A DNA stretch of 64,000 nt from Planctomonas deserti (GCF_003067705.1 NZ_QANL01000002.1:806001-870000); one strand, 5' to 3'. Counted from the first letter of the stretch, positions 8,496-17,520 are shown. Notes: generated by a model from the sequence alone, not told the origin. Program-made: numbers and translations.

Positions 8496-9851
8496 GTGGA
8501 CGTCTCCATCATCGAAACCCCGCAGCTCGGGGACCGCAGCTACCTGGTCCATGACGGTGAGGTGGCACTCATCATCGATCCGCAACGCGATACCGATCGG
8601 GTCACCACCGCTGCCGCCGAGGCCGGTGTCCGCATCACCCATGTCGCGGAAACCCACCTCCACAACGACTACGTCACCGGCGGCCTCGCCCTCGCCCAGG
8701 AACTCGACGCCGTCTACCTCGTCAACGCCGCCGACCCGGTGGCATTCGACCGCCAGTCCATCGTGGACGGGGAAACGATCACCGTCGGCGCTCTGACCGT
8801 GAAGGCTGTGGCAACCCCCGGGCACACCCACACTCACCTGTCCTACGTCGTCACCCACGGTGACGAGCAGGCCGTGTTCTCCGGCGGGAGCCTGCTCTAC
8901 GGCTCCGTCGGCCGCACCGATCTGGTGAACCCCGACGCGACCGTGGGACTCACCCACGACCAGTACGCCTCCGTCCGCCGCCTGACCGTCGAGGCGGACC
9001 CGGAAGCCGCTCTCTACCCGACGCACGGGTTCGGGTCGTTCTGCTCCTCGGGCCCCGCCACCGGTGCCGGGTCCTCCACCGTCGGTGAGCAGCTGCAGCA
9101 CAACCACGCCCTCACCGACCCGGACGAGGAACACTTCGTCCGGGAACTGATCGCGAACCTCACCGCTTACCCCTCCTACTACGCCCACATGGGACCGGCG
9201 AACACGGAAGGCCCGGGTCCTGCGGATCTCACAGTTCCGCAGTCCCTCGACCCGCACGAACTCGCCCACCGGCTTCAGGCAGGCGAGTGGGTGGTGGATC
9301 TGCGGAACCGGGTCGCGTTCTCCGCCGACCACCTCGCCGGGGCGGTCAGCTTCGAATACGGGAACGGTGCCTCCTTCACGACCTTCCTCGGCTGGGTGAT
9401 GCCCTGGAATCAGCAACTCACCCTCGTCGGCTCCCACGACGATGTCGAGAACGCCATCCGGGACCTGTCCCGCATCGGCATCGACTCACCTGATGCGGCG
9501 ATCGGCACCGACCCCACCCAGCTCGCACCTGGTCACCCCACCCGCTCCTACCCGCGCGTGGACTGGGCCGGGTTCCTCACTCAACGACCTGACACCGACA
9601 CCATCCTCGACGTGCGCCGTGAAGACGAATACGCCAATGGTCACCTCCAGGGGGCGGTGACGATCCCCCTGCACCAGCTGATCACCCGGATGGATGAGGT
9701 CCCCGCCGGGAAGTTGTGGGTGCACTGCGGTTCCGGATACCGCGCCGGGATCGCGGCGAGTCTGCTCGAACGCGCCGGACACGACGTCGTCCACATCGAC
9801 GCGGCCTTCGGTGACGCCGAGGCCGCCGGCGTTCCCGTCACCCACGGCTGA
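8496..9851 (+). CDS. MBL-fold persulfide-dioxygenase-like protein fused to two rhodanese domains
   Basis: A 451-residue protein with start GTG 8496 after AAAGGA. Residues 1-230 are a metallo-beta-lactamase fold with ETHLHNDY (His54, His56, Asp58) and PGHTHTHLSY. Residues about 260-345 are a rhodanese-like domain without a Cys, and about 360-450 an active rhodanese with Cys in VHCGSGYRAG. This matches CstB-type persulfide dioxygenase/sulfurtransferases, which oxidise persulfides to sulfite or thiosulfate. Two differences matter: the usual iron-ligand Asp (TGD-L box) is Gly in SGGSLLYGSVGRTDL, and HxHxDH is HxHxDY. It may belong to an actinobacterial subfamily with altered metal binding, or may not be a dioxygenase. 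Confidence 0.85.
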   Translation: MDVSIIETPQLGDRSYLVHDGEVALIIDPQRDTDRVTTAAAEAGVRITHVAETHLHNDYVTGGLALAQELDAVYLVNAADPVAFDRQSIVDGETITVGALTVKAVATPGHTHTHLSYVVTHGDEQAVFSGGSLLYGSVGRTDLVNPDATVGLTHDQYASVRRLTVEADPEAALYPTHGFGSFCSSGPATGAGSSTVGEQLQHNHALTDPDEEHFVRELIANLTAYPSYYAHMGPANTEGPGPADLTVPQSLDPHELAHRLQAGEWVVDLRNRVAFSADHLAGAVSFEYGNGASFTTFLGWVMPWNQQLTLVGSHDDVENAIRDLSRIGIDSPDAAIGTDPTQLAPGHPTRSYPRVDWAGFLTQRPDTDTILDVRREDEYANGHLQGAVTIPLHQLITRMDEVPAGKLWVHCGSGYRAGIAASLLERAGHDVVHIDAAFGDAEAAGVPVTHG

Positions 9852-9937
9852 CCTGTCCCTCTCAAGGAACGTGTGGGAGGTGGACTCGTCGCCGCCTTCC
9901 ACATGTTCCTCCTTCCCTGCCGTTGAAAGGCACATCC

Positions 9938-10981
9938 GTGACCACCCTCACGACGCTCCTCCCGGCGACCCCGCACCACCGTGCCCTCCTCGGTATCAGC
10001 TCGGCCATCACGCTCCTGCACCTGTCGGGTGGGGGGCTGCTGTTCACCCTCCTCCTGCCCACCGCGGCCGCGGCCGGCGGAAGCCCCGGTGCTCTCCTCG
10101 GGCTCGCCGTCGGCGCGTACGCGCTTGGCATCCGACACGCGTTCGACGTGGACCACATCGCCGCGATCGACAACGCCACCCGGCAGCTCATCAGCCAGGG
10201 CCGTGAATCGGTCAGCACCGGCTTCTGGTTCGCCCTCGGCCACTCCAGCGTCGTCTTCGGTTCCGTCCTCATCCTCACCACCGGGGTCGACACCTTCGCC
10301 GAAGCACTGACGAACGAGAACTCTCCACTCCGGCACACCGCCGGCATCTGGGGCGGCACGGTGTCGGGCGTGTTCCTGATCACGGCGGGAGCCTTGAACC
10401 TCCCCGTACTGCGCTCCCTTCTGCACCTGCGGCACCGGAAAGATGTGAGCACCACCGAGCTGCACAACCAACTCGAGCGGCGAGGGGTGCTCCACCGCCT
10501 CTTCCATCCCTTCACCCGACTCGTGGACCGGCCCACCCGGATGTATCCGGTCGGGTTCCTGTTCGGGCTAGGCCTCGACACCGCGGGTTCCATCAGCCTG
10601 TTCGTGCTCGCCAGCACCCTCACCCCCGGACTGCCCTGGTATGCCGCCCTCGTGCTCCCGGTGCTCTTCGCCGCCGGAATGACCCTGTTCGACAGCGCCG
10701 ACGGAATCCTCGCCCGCACCGTCTACGCCTGGGGCACCGACGGCAACCGACGAACGATCATCTACAACCTCATCGTCACCGCCGTGTCCGTGTTCATCGC
10801 ATTCCTCATCGGCGGCATAGGACTCCTCACCGTCGCAAGCGACCTCGTCGGAAGCCGCGCCCTCGACCCGGTGATGACCATCGACCTCTCCACCGTCGGT
10901 ATCGGCGCGGTCATCTTCTTCGCACTCGCCCTGATGACCGTCGCCGTGCTGCACAGAAAACCCACTGCGACATCCTCCTGA
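9938..10981 (+). CDS. NiCoT-family nickel/cobalt permease-like protein
   Basis: A 347-residue, probably eight-helix membrane protein. The NiCoT signature is present as RHAFDVDHIAAIDN (helix II), with FALGHSSVVFG and GMTLFDSADGIL further on, all close to the family consensus. The LGxDTATE box is changed to LGLDTAGS. GTG 9938 is preferred because GAAAGG lies at 9925-9930; a TTG at 9923 would overlap that site. The gene lies within the sulfur operon between the dioxygenase-like protein and TauE. It may import Ni/Co, or these diverged homologues may carry another substrate; the context favours a sulfur-linked role, which is inference. Confidence 0.82.
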   Translation: MTTLTTLLPATPHHRALLGISSAITLLHLSGGGLLFTLLLPTAAAAGGSPGALLGLAVGAYALGIRHAFDVDHIAAIDNATRQLISQGRESVSTGFWFALGHSSVVFGSVLILTTGVDTFAEALTNENSPLRHTAGIWGGTVSGVFLITAGALNLPVLRSLLHLRHRKDVSTTELHNQLERRGVLHRLFHPFTRLVDRPTRMYPVGFLFGLGLDTAGSISLFVLASTLTPGLPWYAALVLPVLFAAGMTLFDSADGILARTVYAWGTDGNRRTIIYNLIVTAVSVFIAFLIGGIGLLTVASDLVGSRALDPVMTIDLSTVGIGAVIFFALALMTVAVLHRKPTATSS

Positions 10982-11073
10982 CGTAAACCTCCGGAACACA
11001 CCACCGGAACTTCAACACCGTTCTCCTCCTGCTCGCGCTCAGCGCGTCCCTCCGAAAGAACAGGCACAACACG

Positions 11074-11844
11074 ATGGGCGCACTCCTCGCCATACCCCTC
11101 GGGCTCCTCATCGGCGCGATCCTCGGCCTCGTCGGAGCAGGTGGCTCCATCATCGCCGTCCCCGCTCTTGTCTACGGCGTCGGCCTCTCCCCCGGAGAAG
11201 CCATCCCCTCCTCCCTGATCATCGTCGGACTCGCCGCTCTCACCGCCGTCCTCCCGCGCATCCGCAGCAACATCGACTGGAACACCGCATTCCCCGTCGG
11301 ACTCGCCGGAATCCCCGCCACCTGGCTCGGCGCCACAGTGAACGGACTACTCAACCCGAACATGCTCATGCTCGCGTTCGCCGCGCTCATGGTCGCCGCA
11401 GCAACCCGGATGCTCGCCACAAATCCGACCAACCGCGCCACCGACTCCGATCCTGGTCACCGGCGGAGAAACATGCCGAAAGCACTTCTCGTGGGCGTGA
11501 TCGTCGGGTTCCTCACCGGGCTACTCGGAATCGGCGGAGGCTTTATCATCACCCCCGCGCTGATCCTGCTCCTCGGCCTCCCCACGGGAACCGCCGTCGG
11601 AACCTCGCTCGTCATCATCGTCCTGAACTCGATCTCCGGATTCACCTCCCACCTCAGCGGCCTCGAACTCAACTGGATCGTCGTGCTCCTATTCAGCGCC
11701 ACCGCGATCATCGGCTCACTGATCGCCTCCCGCTACGCCACCCGACTCCCGGACCGCATCATCAAAATGACCTTCGCCATCGTGGTCCTCACCGTCGCCG
11801 CTTTCGTCGCAATCAGCAGCACCACAGCACTCGTCACCACCTGA
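11074..11844 (+). CDS. TauE/SafE-family sulfite or sulfur-compound exporter
   Basis: A 256-residue membrane protein of about eight helices in two similar halves. Each half begins with the TauE signature: GLVGAGGSIIAVPALVY near residue 20 and GLLGIGGGFIITPALILL near residue 150. The family exports small anions such as sulfite or sulfoacetate. As last gene of the rightward operon it plausibly removes sulfite or thiosulfate formed by the upstream dioxygenase and rhodaneses. The ATG follows GAAAGAACAGGC. A GC-poor, gene-free stretch follows, so the operon probably ends here, although no strong hairpin is visible. Confidence 0.88.
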   Translation: MGALLAIPLGLLIGAILGLVGAGGSIIAVPALVYGVGLSPGEAIPSSLIIVGLAALTAVLPRIRSNIDWNTAFPVGLAGIPATWLGATVNGLLNPNMLMLAFAALMVAAATRMLATNPTNRATDSDPGHRRRNMPKALLVGVIVGFLTGLLGIGGGFIITPALILLLGLPTGTAVGTSLVIIVLNSISGFTSHLSGLELNWIVVLLFSATAIIGSLIASRYATRLPDRIIKMTFAIVVLTVAAFVAISSTTALVTT

Positions 11845-12207
11845 AGGACCAAACCGGCACTCACTAGCGACAGAACTTCACCCGCCAGATAGCAACACAG
11901 AATCACCGCCACCAATCGCCCTCAATAACACCCCAGTCGCTTGCTGGCAGTCTGGTCAGGGCGCGGTCGGCGTCCGCAGAGCGACCGCCACCCGGACATT
12001 TGATCGACGTTGGTTTCAGGATCGGTGACCGGATAGGGAGCACAATCCCTCCGTTGGCAGTTCGCATAGCCGTCGGCTGCCGGACGTCCAGGGTAGTTCG
12101 CAGTCACCTCTGCGGTTCACTCCAAGTTCGACTCTGCTGGCCTCACGTGCGTTGCTCTCAGAGGCAACAATTGGAGTTGCGGGTCGACGGATCCCCAGGA
12201 GGTCACA
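11845..12207. other. Gene-free stretch between sulfur operon and creatininase-family gene
   Basis: A 363-base stretch with no convincing reading frame, RNA gene or strong hairpin. A short motif near 12130 (AGTTCGACTC) resembles a tRNA T-loop but has no matching stem. Only the last 20 bases have a clear role, holding the AGGAGG site of the next gene. Confidence 0.5.
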
Positions 12208-13005
12208 ATGCGGTGGGAAGAGTTAACGGGAGACCGGTTCGCCGAGGCGGTCGACGAGTGCGGCGGGGTATGCGCCATCCCGCTCTCGGTGGTTGAACGC
12301 CACGGGCGTCACCTGCCGATGGGTACCGACACCTACCTCGGGCGGGAGACGCTGACCCGCGCGGCGGCGCTCGAACCCGTGATCGAGTTCCCGGACTACA
12401 TCTTCACCCAGATCCCTGAAGCCCGGCATCGTGCCGGCACCATCAGCATCGATGGGGACCTGATGGTCAAGCTGCTCGACAACGTCTGCCGCGAGATCGC
12501 ACGGAACGGGTGCAAGAAGATCGTGCTGGTGAATGCGCACGGCGGGAACCAGGGACTGGTGACGCTGTTCAACATGCTGCAGCTGTATTCGCCGCGTGAC
12601 TACGTCGTCTATCTCGTTCAGCCGTTTATGGTGGTGTTCAGCGGCGACGTCGACGTGCCCTGGCCGATCGAGAGCGAGGGGCACGCCGGGCCGGGCGAGA
12701 CGAGCATGATCATGACCACGCGTCCGGATCTGGTCCACATGGATCAGCATGTGGCGGAAGAGGGAGCAGCACTGGGTCGGCTGTCGGCGCTTCAAGACGC
12801 CGGTGTTCACACAGGGATTTCGTGGTACTCCGACTTCCCAACCCACTATTCCGGTGATGCCGCTCTGGCCGACGCCGAGGCGGGCGATCGGCTTCTTGAC
12901 GCGATGGCGCAATCCGTTGTCCGTGCGTTACGTGCGATCAAGGCCGACACAACGGCGAGGCCACTCCAGGATGAATTCTTCGCCAGCTCTGAGCGCCCGG
13001 TCTAG
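12208..13005 (+). CDS. Creatininase-family amidohydrolase
   Basis: A 265-residue cytoplasmic metal-dependent amidohydrolase. The family motifs are clear: Glu and His in VERHGRHLPMGTDT, NAHGGNQG in the middle, and GHAGPGETS near residue 155, which together bind two metals and the substrate. The start follows a near-perfect AGGAGG. True creatininase is one member of a broad family that also includes mycofactocin MftE and FAPy deformylases, so the substrate is open. A MarR gene follows about 170 bases later on the same strand. Neighbouring amine-transporter and oxidoreductase genes suggest catabolism of a nitrogen compound, which is inference. Confidence 0.85.
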   Translation: MRWEELTGDRFAEAVDECGGVCAIPLSVVERHGRHLPMGTDTYLGRETLTRAAALEPVIEFPDYIFTQIPEARHRAGTISIDGDLMVKLLDNVCREIARNGCKKIVLVNAHGGNQGLVTLFNMLQLYSPRDYVVYLVQPFMVVFSGDVDVPWPIESEGHAGPGETSMIMTTRPDLVHMDQHVAEEGAALGRLSALQDAGVHTGISWYSDFPTHYSGDAALADAEAGDRLLDAMAQSVVRALRAIKADTTARPLQDEFFASSERPV

Positions 13006-13179
13006 CATCAGCCGAAGCGATAACAGGTGTACGTGATGGTCGCCTTCCCTTTTGAGGCTCCGGTCTCCTTGCCTGGGTGAGTCTGCCCGAAGTTCTCAGA
13101 CGCGTACACGCGCCCGGTGGCATTGCGCGCTCGTATGGCTTCGCGTCGATGATCGATGAGGGGCGGCTAAAATAGCGCG

Positions 13180-13635
13180 GTGCCGACCAGCGCGGATGAC
13201 CGTCTCCGATTTTTCGATGTCCTCGTGCGCACGGAGATAGCGCTATGGAACGCGGTGGACGACGCCGTCTCCACAGAGACGCCGGTGAACCTCGGCCTGC
13301 TCACCGCTTTGCGGCACATCGACGCGCATGACGGTCAAGCGCGCGTCCAAGAGGTGGCAGACGGGATAGGCATCACTGTCGGTGCGGCGAGCAAGATCGT
13401 CGATCGGCTCGAAAGAGCCCAACTTGTACGACGCAGGCCGCACCCGGCGGACAAGCGCTCATCCCTGATCGAACTCACCGACGATGGCGCCCAAGCCTTG
13501 CGTTTCGGTATGCGCGCCGTTCTCGCTGAGCTCCGCCGCCGTACCGACGTGCTTACGCCGGAGGATCTCGCCGCAACGACGATGCAGCTCGCCGCCCTCG
13601 GGAACGCGTTCGCCCCTTCAGGGTGCCGGGCCTAG
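13180..13635 (+). CDS. MarR-family transcriptional regulator
   Basis: A 151-residue winged-helix regulator: dimer helices at both ends, recognition helix IGITVGAASKIVDRLER and wing RRRPHPADKRSSLIELT. It starts with GTG. The gene lies upstream of a zinc alcohol dehydrogenase, and two 12-base dyads (ATTCC-GT-GGAAT) flank the region between them, one just after this gene and one 73 bases before the dehydrogenase. Those are candidate operators for this protein. It is similar in sequence style to the MarR protein encoded at 19306-19752. The ligand is unknown. Confidence 0.85.
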   Translation: MPTSADDRLRFFDVLVRTEIALWNAVDDAVSTETPVNLGLLTALRHIDAHDGQARVQEVADGIGITVGAASKIVDRLERAQLVRRRPHPADKRSSLIELTDDGAQALRFGMRAVLAELRRRTDVLTPEDLAATTMQLAALGNAFAPSGCRA

Positions 13636-13657
13636 TCGGCGCCGGATCCTGGTCTGC

Positions 13658-13669
13658 ATTCCGTGGAAT
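13658..13669. promoter_or_regulatory. 12-base dyad, candidate MarR operator (site 1)
   Basis: ATTCCGTGGAAT: five-base arms ATTCC/GGAAT around GT. The same palindrome is present at 14014-14025 with centre AC. This site lies just downstream of the marR stop. Confidence 0.4.
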
Positions 13670-13804
13670 AACCTCGAGGTCCGCGCACGGACCGTGCGGG
13701 CGAGGAGAACCACTGGAACACGACGGCAAGGCCCTTGCTGCCGACGAGACTCATCGCCGTCAGCCCCGGCTCCGGGGCTCATCTCTGTTCTTGGCCGAGC
13801 CGCC

Positions 13805-13992
13805 GTGACGTGTCTGTCGATCTTTCCACTCGCGATGGTCGGCATGTTCGTAGAGGCGGCGCTCGTACCGTCCTGGCCCATCCCGTTACGAGCGCTGGCG
13901 CTCACCGTGATCGTGTGCCGCTGTCGGTACATGTGCTTGTACCGCGCCTGCTGCTGCTCGTGCGCCACATGATGGGGCAGCGGAGCGCGTGA
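13805..13992 (+). pseudogene. Remnant of a small hydrophobic membrane protein, frameshifted
   Basis: One frame encodes SIFPLAMVGMFVEAAL, then PLRALALTVIV, and loses sense at about 13915; the next frame continues with VPLSVHVLVPRLLLLVRHMM to TGA 13990-13992. Joined, they give two hydrophobic helices ending in a PLR-ALxLTVxxVPLxVxVxVPRL pattern that I associate with small actinobacterial membrane proteins and C-terminal membrane hairpins of monooxygenase-like proteins. One inserted base would restore the frame. The N-terminal part is not visible. Confidence 0.4.
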
Positions 13993-14013
13993 ACCTTCGC
14001 GGGCATAAGCTTC

Positions 14014-14025
14014 ATTCCACGGAAT
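14014..14025. promoter_or_regulatory. 12-base dyad, candidate MarR operator (site 2)
   Basis: ATTCCACGGAAT, the reverse complement of site 1, lies 73 bases before the alcohol dehydrogenase start, a suitable position for repression. Confidence 0.45.
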
Positions 14026-14097
14026 AGTTATCCGCGTCTGACGCCGCCGCTTGGAGCCGGCGCCGGCGCCGGCGCGGAGGCGAAGGGAACTCGAACA

Positions 14098-15201
14098 ATG
14101 CAGATCACCGCAGCCGTCGCCCGTGAGCACGGCCAGCCACTCTCCGTCGAGCAGCTCGAACTCGACGACATCCGTCCGAACGAGGTTCGCGTCCGGATGG
14201 TCTCGGTCGGCGTATGCCACACCGACGCCATCGTCCGCGACGGCGTATACCCGACACCGCTGCCAGCCGTGCTCGGGCACGAGGGCGCGGGCGTCGTGGA
14301 GGCGGTCGGGCACGCCGTCCGGAGCGTCGCCCCCGGTGACCACGTGGTCCTCGGTGCGGCCTACTGCGGCTTCTGCCGTCGATGCCGATCCGGCGAGATG
14401 GCGTATTGCGAGAACCTCTTCGCCGAGGACTTCGGCGGGCGCCGTCGGGATGGCAGCACGTCGCTCAGTCGGGACGGCGAGGTCATCTCTTCGCACTTCT
14501 TCGGCCAGTCGGCATTCGCGACCTACGCCAACGTGGTCGAGGAGAGCGTGATCAAGGTGGATAAGGACGTTCCGCTCGAGCATCTCGGTCCGCTGGGTTG
14601 TGGTTTGAATACCGGCGCAGGCACAGTCCTCAACGAGCTCCAGCCACCCGCGGGCAGCTCGCTCGTCGTGTTCGGAACCGGCGCGGTCGGATGCGCCGCC
14701 ATCATGGCGGCGGGTGTCGCCGGGTGCACCACGGTAATCGCTGTCGACATCGTGGAATCCAGGCTAGAGCTCGCCAAGGAGCTCGGCGCGACCCACGTCA
14801 TCAACTCCAAGTCCGACGACGTCGCCGCCCGTATCGCCGAGATCACCGACGGCCGCGGCGTCGACTTCGCCGTCGACACGACGGCCCGTCCCGAGCAGCT
14901 TCGGACTGCCGCCGAGGCGCTGGCCGTGCGCGGCACGCTCGCGCTCGTCGGCGCCGCGAAGCCCGGGACGGAGGTTGCTTTCGAGATCGGTGCCTCCCTG
15001 GTAAAGGGGTGGACTTTCAAGACGGTCGTTCAGGGCAGCTCGGTCCCGCAGGTGTTCATCCCGCACCTGATCGATCTCTGGCGCGAGGGCAAGTTCCCGT
15101 TCGAGAAGCTCATCGGCGAGTACGACCTCGAGCACATCAACGACGGTTTCGAGGACTCCCGCAACGGAAGCGTCGTCAAGCCTGTGGTCGTGTTCAGCTG
15201 A
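14098..15201 (+). CDS. Zinc-dependent alcohol dehydrogenase (aryl-alcohol/class III-like)
   Basis: A 367-residue medium-chain dehydrogenase. Catalytic zinc ligands are visible in GVCHTD (Cys), GHEGAGVVEAVG (His-Glu) and LGCGLNTGAG (Cys). The structural zinc loop is shortened: CGFCRRCRSGEMAYC gives four Cys. The NAD site is VVFGTGAVGCAAIM followed by an acidic residue in AVDIVESR, indicating NAD rather than NADP. Overall it resembles aryl-alcohol dehydrogenases and formaldehyde-type class III enzymes. GGAGGCGAAGGGAA precedes the start. Probably controlled by the nearby MarR protein. The physiological alcohol is unknown. Confidence 0.87.
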   Translation: MQITAAVAREHGQPLSVEQLELDDIRPNEVRVRMVSVGVCHTDAIVRDGVYPTPLPAVLGHEGAGVVEAVGHAVRSVAPGDHVVLGAAYCGFCRRCRSGEMAYCENLFAEDFGGRRRDGSTSLSRDGEVISSHFFGQSAFATYANVVEESVIKVDKDVPLEHLGPLGCGLNTGAGTVLNELQPPAGSSLVVFGTGAVGCAAIMAAGVAGCTTVIAVDIVESRLELAKELGATHVINSKSDDVAARIAEITDGRGVDFAVDTTARPEQLRTAAEALAVRGTLALVGAAKPGTEVAFEIGASLVKGWTFKTVVQGSSVPQVFIPHLIDLWREGKFPFEKLIGEYDLEHINDGFEDSRNGSVVKPVVVFS

Positions 15202-15251
15202 TCCAGCCCTGAGCCGTTCGGGGAGGGCGCTTCGCCCTCCCCGAAGTGGTT

Positions 15252-16178
15252 TCAGGAGACTGGGTTCTCCTCGAGCCACTGCTTCGCGATGGTCGATGCC
15301 GGTGCCTGCTCGTCGACGCTCTGTGCGTTCAGGGCGACGAGGCCGGCCGGGGTGAGGGCGGCGCTCACCGTGTTGATGACCTTCTCGGCTTCGGCGTCGA
15401 TCTTCTCGCTGGCCACGGGAACGACGTGTGACGCGAGGAACAGGCCGCGCGTGTCCTCCAGTGCCACGAGGTCGTTTTTCTGGACGGAGGGATCGGCAGT
15501 GTAGATGATTGCAAGCTGGATGTCGCCGTCCTGCAGTGCTTTGACCGTGAGCGGTCCTCCGCCGTCCTCGATGGGGGCGAACGACGCGTCGACGCCGTAT
15601 GTCTCCTTGAGGCCCTTCGGCCCGTTCGGGCGATTCTCGCCCTCGGAATTGCCGCCGAGGACGAGGGGCTCGGGCACATCGGTCAGGTCGTCGATCGTCT
15701 TCAGCTCGTATCGCTCGGCGAAGCCACGGGTCACGGTGTATGCGTCCTGGTCGGTCGCTGAGGAGCGGTCCAGAATCCGGACACCTTCGGGTGCCGAGTC
15801 GACGAGAGCGTCGTAGACGTCCTGGTCGAGACGTGCCGCAGTGTCCGGTTCCCAGAACTCAAGGAGAGGACCGGTGTATTCGGGGAAGAGGTCAATCGAT
15901 CCGTTCTCAATTTCCTCCACGTAGACCTCGCGCTGTCCGATGCGCAGGTCTCTCTCGACGTCGTAGCCGGCCGCCTCGAGAGCCTGTGCGTAGATCTCCG
16001 CGATGATCTCGTTCGAGTAGTAGTCCTGCGAGCCGACGACGATGGTCTGCGACTCCGAGTCCGACGGTGACTCGAGGTCGGACGCGCTGGCGCATCCGGA
16101 GAGAGCCAAACCGATGGTGATGACAGCCGCCGTCGTCCTGACGCGACGCGCGCTCGTGATGCGATGGGTGTTCTTCAT
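15252..16178 (-). CDS. Quaternary-amine ABC importer, substrate-binding lipoprotein
   Basis: A 308-residue periplasm-facing lipoprotein. The N-terminus is a lipoprotein signal (positive start, hydrophobic run, lipobox LSGCAS), so it is anchored by Cys. The mature part belongs to the OpuAC/ProX-OsmF fold: QTIVVGSQDYYSNEIIAEIY, LFPEYTGPLLEFW, YELKTIDDL. These bind glycine betaine, choline or related quaternary amines. It is the last gene of a leftward six-gene operon (marR, oxidoreductase, ATPase, two permeases, binding protein), each overlapping or abutting the next. Substrate is inferred from family. Confidence 0.88.
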   Translation of the reverse strand: MKNTHRITSARRVRTTAAVITIGLALSGCASASDLESPSDSESQTIVVGSQDYYSNEIIAEIYAQALEAAGYDVERDLRIGQREVYVEEIENGSIDLFPEYTGPLLEFWEPDTAARLDQDVYDALVDSAPEGVRILDRSSATDQDAYTVTRGFAERYELKTIDDLTDVPEPLVLGGNSEGENRPNGPKGLKETYGVDASFAPIEDGGGPLTVKALQDGDIQLAIIYTADPSVQKNDLVALEDTRGLFLASHVVPVASEKIDAEAEKVINTVSAALTPAGLVALNAQSVDEQAPASTIAKQWLEENPVS

Positions 16179-16864
16179 GGGTGGTGCCTTTCTGTGGTGA
16201 CGGGGAGTCGGTGGGGGTCGCGAAGCGTGACCCGCTGAACCAGGGCGAAAATGCCGTCGAGTAGCAGCGCGAGAGCGACGATGAGGGCGGAGCCGCCTAT
16301 GAGCTCCGCGTACTCGCGACCCTTGAGGCCGGCGAAGATGTATCGCCCGAGCCCGGTGTTCGAGGTGTACGCGGCCAGGGTCGCCGTGGCCACGACCTGG
16401 AGGGTGGCCGAGCGGAGGCCGCCGAGGATCAGAGGTGCCGCGAGCGGCAGTTCGACCGTCCGGATGATCGCAGGTTCTGACATGCCCATGGCGCGGGCAG
16501 CGTCCACCGTTTGCCGGTCTACGGATTGGACGCCGGCATAGGCGCCGGCCAGGAGCGATGGTGAGGCGAGGACGATGAGGGCGATCGCCGGCGCGACGAG
16601 CCCGATACCCAGCCCCAGACCCAGCAGCGTGAGTAGACCGAGCGTGGGCATGGCCCGTGCGGCGCCTGTTGCGGCGCTCACGAGCGTGGTGCCGCGACGC
16701 GTGTGTCCGATGACCACCCCAACTGGCAGTGCGATCGTCGCGGCGACTCCGACCACAACGACGGTGAAGACGAGGTGCTCACTCAACCTTCGGGCGATCC
16801 CACTGTCGCCAATCCATGAGGTCGGGGCGATGAGCCACGCGAACGCCTGTTGAATCAGGTCCAT
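16175..16864 (-). CDS. Quaternary-amine ABC importer, permease subunit
   Basis: A 229-residue inner-membrane permease with five or six helices. It carries the binding-protein-dependent transport signature (VDAARAMGMSEPAIIRTVELPLAAPLIL region, with the EAA-like motif) that contacts the ATPase. It overlaps the binding-protein start by four bases and the other permease by ten, so all are co-translated. It pairs with the 16855-17520 product as a heterodimeric pore, as OpuCB/OpuCD do. Confidence 0.87.
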   Translation of the reverse strand: MDLIQQAFAWLIAPTSWIGDSGIARRLSEHLVFTVVVVGVAATIALPVGVVIGHTRRGTTLVSAATGAARAMPTLGLLTLLGLGLGIGLVAPAIALIVLASPSLLAGAYAGVQSVDRQTVDAARAMGMSEPAIIRTVELPLAAPLILGGLRSATLQVVATATLAAYTSNTGLGRYIFAGLKGREYAELIGGSALIVALALLLDGIFALVQRVTLRDPHRLPVTTERHHP

Positions 16865-17520
16865 GCGCTAGCCCCCCTGACGCGACGCTGGGACACGGTC
16901 CACGGGGTCAGGAGCCGAGCCATCAAGATGCAACCGCCGTCGAGCACGAGCGCGAGCAGCACCGTCACGACGAGGCCGGCGACCACCTCCGCGACTATGC
17001 CTCGTTGAAACCCATCGGTGAAGAGAGTCCCGAGATTCTGGATGCCGATCACCGAGGCCACCGTTACCATGCTGATCGTGCTGACCACCAGCACTCGCAA
17101 TCCGGCGACCATCACAGGGATCGCCAGGGGAAGCTCCACCATCCACAGACGCTGCCAGGACGAGTGACCGATCGCGGCAGCGGAGAGCCGGGCGTCCTCG
17201 GGTACCGAGGCGAAGGCGTCGGCGGCGGAGCGCACCATGATCGCCGTGCCGTACACGGTCAGGACGATGATCGCGTTGGCGGCCGACCGGAGGCCCAGTC
17301 CGAACATCACCGGGATCAGCACGAATAGCGGCAGCGACGGGATTGCGTACAGGATGCCGACGAGGGTTAGCGCTGGGTCGCGCGCCCACCTGCGCCGCTG
17401 CGCCGCCCAGCCGATCGGCACCGCTATCAGGAAGCTGAGGACGACGGATGGCAGCACGAGCGCGAGATGGCTGGCGGTGAGCTGCAGCAGGGTCTCCCAG
17501 TTCTGACTCAGCCATCTCAT
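16855..17520 (-). CDS. Quaternary-amine ABC importer, permease subunit
   Basis: A 221-residue permease, second half of the pore. The first helix is LTASHLALVLPSVVLSFLIA, typical of OpuCB/ProW-like permeases; the ATPase-contact loop is RLSAAAIGHSSWQRLWMVEL. Its start overlaps the ATPase stop by four bases. Same operon and function as the neighbouring subunits. Confidence 0.87.
   Translation of the reverse strand: MRWLSQNWETLLQLTASHLALVLPSVVLSFLIAVPIGWAAQRRRWARDPALTLVGILYAIPSLPLFVLIPVMFGLGLRSAANAIIVLTVYGTAIMVRSAADAFASVPEDARLSAAAIGHSSWQRLWMVELPLAIPVMVAGLRVLVVSTISMVTVASVIGIQNLGTLFTDGFQRGIVAEVVAGLVVTVLLALVLDGGCILMARLLTPWTVSQRRVRGASAWT

Noticed and set aside
12100-12170. tRNA-like sequence (AGTTCGACTC) upstream of the creatininase-family gene
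   Set aside because: Neither a T-stem nor an acceptor stem can be paired around it.
13618-14583. Minus-strand 321-codon frame across the alcohol dehydrogenase start
   Set aside because: It has no recognisable domain, and the plus strand encodes a definite zinc dehydrogenase over half of it.
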